A stretch of DNA of 5,941 nt from contig JAAKFX010000098.1 in assembly GCA_011064865.1 (NCBI GenBank), positions 1 through 5,941 of the forward strand, written 5' to 3'. The position numbers and the translations under genes are program-made. The notes beneath the pieces were generated by a model. It did not search any database. It was not told where the DNA came from and saw only the letters and a list, made by a program, of their open reading frames with translations. Each line of letters opens with the position of its first letter. The stretch's first letter is position 1. This DNA comes from Candidatus Anoxychlamydiales bacterium (GTDB lineage Bacteria; Chlamydiota; Chlamydiia; Chlamydiales; SM23-39). Positions 4,713 through 5,941 of this stretch are shown here, in pieces.

Positions 4713-5941
4713 ATGAAGTATATTATTAAGCTTACTATATTGTGTGTTTTTGTAATTTTAAAAGCATTTTCTGTTCCAACAAATCCAACTATTGTTTCTG
4801 GAACAATGATTACAGATAATATATCTGCAAATGAAATTAATTTTAACGTTTCAGATAAGGCAATAATAAATTGGGAAAATTTTTCAATAGATGTAAATGA
4901 GATTATAAACTTTGTACAGCCGAGCTCTCAAGCTGCAGTATTGAATCGAGTAACATCAGCATCTATTAGTGAAATTCTAGGAAATCTAAAAGCTAATGGA
5001 AAGCTTTTTTTAATCAATCCAAACGGCGTTATTATTGGAGAAAATGCTGTAGTAGATACAGCTTCTTTTTTAGCAGCAACTCTAAATATATCTGATACAG
5101 ATTTTTTAAGTAATAATTTAAGATTTGTCTCGCCTGGAGCTGGTTCAATAATAAATTATGGAACGATAAAAACAAAAAATGGTGATGTTACAATATTTGG
5201 TAAAACTATTGAAAATCATGGGGATATTCAAGTTGATGGCTCTTTTAATGTAGGAATTGGAGAAGAGATTTTTCTGCAAAGTGGTGGCAATGATAATATA
5301 TTAATCAAAACAAAAACTACCGATGCTACTGGATTTACAAATACAAAATTAATCGAAGCTATAAAACATGAAATTAAAGCTGATGGTAATCCATATAGCT
5401 ACGCTATTAATTTAGATGGCGATATGAAACAACCTAAGCTTGAACAGCCTGAGCTTGAGCAAGAAGAAGGAAGATTTTATCTTTCAGCTGTTGGTGGAAA
5501 AGTAAAAATCTCTAAATGTATTAAACAAGATAATATTAATATAGTAGCTCATCAAATAGAGACGGATACAACTGCTTCAATAGAATCCAAACCTCAAGGC
5601 TCAATTGATATAAATAGCGTAGATAGAATGGAGCTAAATGGAATTTGCAAAGCGATAGGTGGGACTATTACGATAACAAATGATAATCCTCAAAAAGCTT
5701 GTTTTATAACAGGTGAAATAGATGTATCTGCAGATGTAGCAGGACTAATAGATATAAATATCGCAAGACTTTGTAATGGAGCTAGTTTAAAAGCTGATAG
5801 TATAAATGGAGTTGGCGGAACAATACAGATAAATTCTGATAGAATAATCGAAGTTCAAAAAGCTCTTTTATCCGCTACGAGCGTAAATAACGATGGTGGA
5901 ATGATTGATGTTTTTGCAAAAGATGAAGAAACAGTTCTGTT
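4713..5941 (+). CDS. Filamentous-haemagglutinin-family (TpsA-like) secreted exoprotein, N-terminal part (3' end outside window)
   Basis: This is the first 409 codons of a gene still open at the right edge. A signal peptide is visible: K2 and K6, hydrophobic core about 7-16, and likely cleavage after AFS (18-20). Next comes the haemagglutination-activity (two-partner secretion) domain. Its marks are INWENFSI (52-59), a beta-rich stretch with LNRVTS (77-82), the family NPXG motif in LINPNGVIIG (100-109), and ASFLAATLNI (117-126). These domains guide export through an outer-membrane TpsB pore and nucleate a beta-helix. From about residue 145 the sequence is glycine- and asparagine-rich with repeated short beta strands (GSI-NYGTI, NHGDIQVDG), as in beta-helical shafts. 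DGNPYSYAINLDG (224-236) resembles a block often seen after the domain in long exoproteins. The ATG is the first in frame after TAA at 4686, but no Shine-Dalgarno precedes it. No partner transporter gene is in the window. Family is confident; adhesin, toxin or other role is open. Confidence 0.9.
   Translation, partial: MKYIIKLTILCVFVILKAFSVPTNPTIVSGTMITDNISANEINFNVSDKAIINWENFSIDVNEIINFVQPSSQAAVLNRVTSASISEILGNLKANGKLFLINPNGVIIGENAVVDTASFLAATLNISDTDFLSNNLRFVSPGAGSIINYGTIKTKNGDVTIFGKTIENHGDIQVDGSFNVGIGEEIFLQSGGNDNILIKTKTTDATGFTNTKLIEAIKHEIKADGNPYSYAINLDGDMKQPKLEQPELEQEEGRFYLSAVGGKVKISKCIKQDNINIVAHQIETDTTASIESKPQGSIDINSVDRMELNGICKAIGGTITITNDNPQKACFITGEIDVSADVAGLIDINIARLCNGASLKADSINGVGGTIQINSDRIIEVQKALLSATSVNNDGGMIDVFAKDEETVL
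5430..5459 (+). repeat. Tandem 15-bp repeat coding (QPxLE)2 in the TpsA-like gene
   Basis: Two adjacent 15-bp units (5430-5444 and 5445-5459) differ at three positions and encode QPKLE then QPELE, followed by QEE. The acidic, proline-containing segment (residues 240-252) interrupts the beta-strand pattern and looks like a flexible linker. Since the unit is a multiple of three, slippage would change length without breaking the frame. Confidence 0.7.

Overview
The window is a strongly AT-rich bacterial segment. Its codons mostly end in A or T, and tryptophan is read as TGG, so the standard code applies. It holds five genes. Three have clear family assignments: a cyclopropane fatty acid synthase, the ribosome-associated GTPase TypA/BipA, and a HI0933/YhiN-type flavoprotein. 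One is the start of a secreted filamentous-haemagglutinin-like (two-partner secretion, TpsA) exoprotein. One is a small hydrophobic protein I do not recognise. The TpsA-type domain and signal peptide point to a Gram-negative cell envelope. AT-richness, housekeeping genes in single units and a repeat-bearing hydrophobic protein beside a TpsA gene suggest a host-associated or intracellular lineage, for example an environmental chlamydia (Rhabdochlamydia/Simkania-like) or a Legionella-type gammaproteobacterium. This taxonomic guess is inference only and weak.

Layout. Positions 2-592 (+) are the C-terminal half of cfa, entering from the left edge. It converges on typA (718-2550, -) across a 125-bp gap with no convincing terminator. 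A 168-bp divergent spacer follows, with candidate promoters for both flanking genes and a 38-bp near-perfect dyad. The flavoprotein gene (2719-3924, +) converges on the unknown gene (3978-4478, -), 53 bp away. A 234-bp, very AT-rich divergent spacer then separates the unknown gene from the TpsA-like gene (4713 to beyond the right edge, +). That spacer carries an extended -10 promoter and two small palindromes.

Organisation. The genes alternate in strand (+ - + - +), so none share an operon here and each probably has its own promoter. No common pathway links them. Cfa modifies membrane lipids, TypA acts on the ribosome under stress, the flavoprotein has no settled physiological role, and the last gene encodes a surface or secreted protein. 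The right-hand third is the more accessory-looking part: an unknown protein with a recent-looking internal duplication, next to a secreted exoprotein carrying a short (QPxLE)2 repeat. No mobile element, tRNA, rRNA or CRISPR array is visible, and I see no sign of a new multi-gene system. The most useful leads are the unknown duplicated protein, the dyad at the typA promoter, and the control region of the exoprotein gene.
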